NCBI RefSeq assembly: GCF_900258515.1
Contig: NZ_LT984884.1
Location: 1,010,245-1,074,244 of the forward strand
Origin: Lentibacillus sp. Marseille-P4043
GTDB lineage: Bacteria; Bacillota; Bacilli; Bacillales; Amphibacillaceae
Reading direction: 5' to 3'
DNA: 64,000 nucleotides
Shown here one piece after another: positions 63,089-64,000 of the stretch (positions within the stretch are counted from its first letter, which is position 1; each line of letters opens with the position of its first letter). A program made the position numbers and the translations under genes. Below the pieces are notes generated by a model that saw only the letters and a list, made by a program, of their open reading frames with translations, ran no database searches and had not been told where the DNA came from.

Positions 63089-63138
63089 GGTTATTAATTA
63101 AAAATGTTTTAATAAATGGATGATAAAATTTCCAGACT

Positions 63139-63147
63139 TGTTATAAT
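63139..63147 (+). promoter_or_regulatory. Extended -10 promoter of the small toxin-like gene
   Basis: TGTTATAAT gives TG plus a perfect TATAAT; the -35 region is weak. The coding start is 55 nt downstream. Confidence 0.55.
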
Positions 63148-63201
63148 AGGTTTGAGGATATGATTTACTCATCTCTTTTTTTGAAAGGAGGTGAATAAGA
63201 G

Positions 63202-63363
63202 ATGGAAGAAGCATCCCAGATTTTACTTCTTGTTGTGGCGATTTGTAATGTTGTTGTTGCTGTATTGCAAGTATTTACAACAATTATAGAAAGCCATAAT
63301 AGAAGGAAAAAGCCCTCTTTGTCTCCACAAACAAAGAAGGCCGAAAAATCTGACCGGGATTAA
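63202..63363 (+). CDS. Candidate type I toxin: 53-residue single-helix membrane peptide
   Basis: A very strong ribosome site (AAAGGAGGTGA) precedes MEEASQILLLVVAICNVVVA, then VLQVFTTIIESHNRRKKPSL and a charged tail. One hydrophobic helix (residues about 6-30) followed by a basic tail is the plan of TxpA/BsrG and Hol_Tox-type toxins. A minus-strand promoter and terminator predict an antisense RNA covering its 3' end, as in TxpA/RatA. Toxicity is inferred, not shown. Confidence 0.7.
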   Translation: MEEASQILLLVVAICNVVVAVLQVFTTIIESHNRRKKPSLSPQTKKAEKSDRD

Positions 63364-63396
63364 GGGGGACTACCCCTTCTTCCCTTCCATTATCTT
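63306..63396 (-). ncRNA. Predicted antisense RNA (antitoxin) of about 90 nt
   Basis: On the minus strand the promoter at 63403-63431 predicts a start near 63396. A hairpin, GCCTTCTTTGT pairing with ACAAAGAGGGC, runs into TTTTT at about 63306-63341 and should end the RNA. The transcript would overlap the last 58 nt of the toxin-like gene and its 3' region. Confidence 0.6.
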
Positions 63397-63402
63397 ATGT
63401 AT

Positions 63403-63431
63403 ATCATATCCTCTTTATTCCAAAATTGCAA
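63403..63431 (-). promoter_or_regulatory. Promoter of the antisense RNA
   Basis: On the minus strand TTGCAA and TATGAT are exactly 17 bp apart. Confidence 0.6.
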
Positions 63432-63447
63432 GTAAGGAGTGAAAACA

Positions 63448-63534
63448 ATGCTATATTTTGCATTAGTTGCTTCATTAATTGCATTGGTGATGACCGTTGT
63501 CAATTTAACGGTTACTCTAAAAAAGAAAAGGTAA
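63448..63534 (+). CDS. Candidate 28-residue membrane peptide
   Basis: AAGGAG eight nt before ATG; the peptide MLYFALVASLIALVMTVVNL then TVTLKKKR is one hydrophobic helix with a basic tail. It lies 85 nt after the toxin-like gene, past the antisense promoter. It may be a second small toxin, or a small membrane protein of the same locus. Confidence 0.5.
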   Translation: MLYFALVASLIALVMTVVNLTVTLKKKR

Positions 63535-63758
63535 TAAGGTGAATACACACTTGTGTTCATCATCAGTTTCGCATCGCTATATGTTATTTTTGAATGGTAA
63601 TTACGGCTTCTTTTACTTCTGATTTCCCTTTGACAATACGGCGAGGTAACGTTTGTACGATTCTGTTTTTCATATAGTGGCTTTTACTTATCAACAACAT
63701 TGGCATAATTATTGTCGTAAAAATTACCTAGATAAAATACACATAAGGGGGCGACCAT

Positions 63759-64000
63759 ATTACTTATTCATACATCATGATGATTTTTGTTGTTATTTTT
63801 TATGCGGGGAACATTCTGATCGGCAAGGCTATTAATGAATTACCACCGTTCACGATTGCGTTCTTCAGGTTATTGGTTGCATTTGTAGTGTTGTTACCAA
63901 TTGGATTTCGTAGTGCTTGGAAAAACCGTGCTAAATTTTTGGAGTATAAAAAGCCGTTTTTGATGATGACCTTAACAGGAATAACGTTTTTCAATACATT
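63759..64000 (+). CDS. EamA/DMT-family transporter, 5' part only
   Basis: The frame runs off the right edge. FVVIFYAGNILIGKAINELP then PFTIAFFRLLVAFVVLLPIG matches the first EamA repeat of drug/metabolite exporters. AAGGGGG at 63745-63751 is ideally placed for an ATT at 63759 (ITYSYIMMIFV); the first ATG, 63777, is 25 nt away. A rare ATT start, or a mutated ATG, is therefore possible. Confidence 0.75.
   Translation, partial: MTYSYIMMIFVVIFYAGNILIGKAINELPPFTIAFFRLLVAFVVLLPIGFRSAWKNRAKFLEYKKPFLMMTLTGITFFNT

Overview
The window is AT-rich chromosomal DNA of a spore-forming Bacillota of the Bacillaceae. Supporting markers are an H-type small acid-soluble spore protein, a CwlC-like amidase, YpjP, Des/DesK/DesR and MhqR/MhqD proteins close to the Bacillus subtilis families, and AGGAGG-type ribosome binding sites. 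Carnitine and betaine genes, a BCCT transporter and Na+/H+ and K+/H+ antiporters suggest a salt-tolerant lineage of the Virgibacillus, Oceanobacillus or Lentibacillus kind. That placement is inferred; no rRNA is present.

Layout. 0-7.5 kb: a flavoprotein dehydrogenase, an IS4-family insertion with an intact 9-bp target duplication, and a quinone-stress cluster (mhqR, two ring-cleaving dioxygenases, mhqD) interrupted by GC-rich tandem repeats. 7.5-17 kb: ypjP-like gene, a coiled-coil gene between two copies of a short repeat, an unlisted sspH-like gene, a DAACS symporter, a DUF4396 protein, an InhA metalloprotease, an NAD(P)-binding protein and a K+/H+ antiporter. 17-20 kb: a type VII secretion LXG toxin module (chaperone, LXG-LHH nuclease, SUKH immunity, decayed second immunity gene). 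20-33 kb: an ABC exporter with a frameshifted permease, a secreted 28-residue-repeat protein, an NDH-2-like flavoprotein, CYP152 peroxygenase, a frameshifted nucleotidyltransferase, an XRE/membrane operon, a CwlC-like amidase, a DinG/YpvA helicase and a CoA-type Nudix enzyme. 33-43 kb: des-desK-desR cold-shock lipid desaturation, wrbA under a likely quinone-sensor operator, a LytTR regulator, a CoA-transferase, and a TetR-SMR efflux locus with matching operators. 43-52 kb: DUF2325 protein, RlmN/Cfr-family methylase, DUF3231, a DUF1700-DUF4097 pair, a chromosomal ParM-ParR partition module with upstream iterons, and a Uma2 protein. 52-60 kb: NhaC-type antiporter and BCCT transporter divergent from a GbsR-like regulator and cdhC-cdhA-cdhB, which should convert carnitine to glycine betaine. 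60-64 kb: PepSY-like protein, MerR-methyltransferase fusion, GNAT, a candidate type I toxin with antisense RNA, and a truncated EamA transporter.

Four kinds of dispersed repeat recur. (1) Minisatellites of 20-21 bp units built on ACATCG-N-CCCGA, at five intergenic sites. (2) About 92-102 bp palindromes ending in GTGGGACATGGGGACAGG, three copies. (3) A 180-240 bp Bacillaceae-type element with terminal inverted repeats, three copies plus a fragment. (4) An element ending GGGCGCTTGCGCTTTTCTTA, two copies. The strongest candidates for new biology are the toxin/antisense locus at 63.1-63.5 kb, the minisatellite family, the chromosomal parMRC-like locus and the carnitine operon with its 15-bp dyad operator.
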